Of a stretch of 64,000 nt of DNA, positions 63,621-64,000 are shown piece by piece; positions within the stretch are counted from its first letter, which is position 1, and the number at the start of each line of letters is the position of its first letter. Origin of the DNA: Ehretia macrophylla (lineage: Eukaryota > Streptophyta > Magnoliopsida > Boraginales > Ehretiaceae); the NCBI GenBank assembly GCA_037974665.1, contig CM075783.1, positions 39,197,712 to 39,261,711 on the forward strand, written 5' to 3'. The notes under the pieces were generated by a model, which saw only the letters and a program-made list of their open reading frames with translations, did not search any database and was not told the origin of the DNA. Position numbers and translations under genes: made by a program.

Positions 63621-64000
63621 CGTGGGGCTTGTGACCAGGTATCCGTCGCTCCGGTGCCCATAACTTTTGATCCGTAAGGAGTTACGCAGCACACAGCATA
63701 CCGTTGGAAAGCTCTCCGAGAGCTCTACGACGGGGGTAGCAAAATTGAATGTTTTCATCAGTTTCGGGATACTTTTCTTCTTTTGCTCTGTTTTTCTGTC
63801 CCGGATCATACGTCGTGAGCCGTGAAAAGGATGACAACCTAATCCATCAAATTTCTATTACCGAATCCCACGGTACCTTGCTCAAGACAACTTCACTTCA
63901 CGTAGAGGTTGGGCCCGCAAATCGAGGGTGTGGGGCTTATGAGCAGGTATCCGTCGCTCTGGTGCCCATAACTTTTGATCCGTAAATAGTTACGCAGTGC
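63621..64000 (+). repeat. Satellite segment running off the window, about 1.1 monomers
   Basis: It resumes with CGTGGGGCTTGTGACC after the second solo LTR. The first monomer lacks a stretch between GGGGGTAGCAAAA and TTGAATGTTTTC (near 63740). The array continues past the window end. Confidence 0.95.

Noticed and set aside
7305-64000. Dozens of 60-140-codon open frames on both strands in the satellite blocks
   Set aside because: They recur at 341-bp steps because the DNA recurs. The monomer is not a multiple of three, many start with non-ATG codons, and two plus frames and one minus frame are open in the same bases. No domain is recognisable.

Overview
The window is gene-free, repeat-dense plant DNA, most likely pericentromeric or other constitutive heterochromatin of a flowering plant. 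Every base can be assigned either to one tandem satellite (about 33.1 kb, 52%) or to LTR retrotransposons of the Ty3 type and their scars (about 30.9 kb, 48%). I found no host protein gene, rRNA gene or tRNA gene. Plant origin is inferred from the Tekay/Del-type chromovirus, the initiator-tRNA-Met primer sites (TGGTATCAGAGC), very long LTRs and the megasatellite setting. I do not recognise the species or a named satellite family.

Layout: 1-7086 is a young non-autonomous LTR element that codes only for a Gag-like protein (its left LTR starts before the window). It sits inside a Tekay-type LTR, of which only the last 61 bp (7087-7147) follow. 7148-24854 is satellite block 1. 24855-36606 is a broken Tekay chromovirus on the minus strand, itself inserted in the interior of another non-autonomous element whose scar is 36607-37378. 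37379-50016 is satellite block 2. 50017-53898 is a small LTR element without coding capacity, minus strand, flanked by a perfect 5-bp target duplication in the satellite. 53899-54387 is satellite. 54388-57961 is a Tekay solo LTR with a perfect target duplication. 57962-59868 is satellite. 59869-63620 is a second, divergent solo LTR with a perfect target duplication. 63621-64000 is satellite again.

The satellite monomer is 341 bp. It is organised in higher-order repeats: a local 3-monomer duplication (8.3-10.3 kb), three divergent versions of a roughly 15-monomer series (11.4-24.4 kb), a 6-monomer unit (39.4-42 kb) and a 7-monomer unit (42.6-50 kb). Because 341 is not a multiple of 3, the many roughly 100-codon open frames in the array change frame from monomer to monomer and are not genes.

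The most interesting unexplained structures are (i) a degenerate 13-bp tandem array (consensus close to GGTATTCTTATTT) just upstream of the 3' LTR in three different non-autonomous elements; (ii) a small hairpin directly upstream of the polypurine tract in all three element types, with a compensatory base-pair change between them; (iii) the higher-order architecture of the satellite; and (iv) repeated use of the same two monomer phases as insertion or breakage points. Retroelement ages are rough, by-eye LTR estimates: about 1.3% for the 50-54 kb element, about 2% for the gag-only element and about 2-3% for the chromovirus, all of the order of one million years or less at commonly used plant rates. 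The solo LTRs look older.
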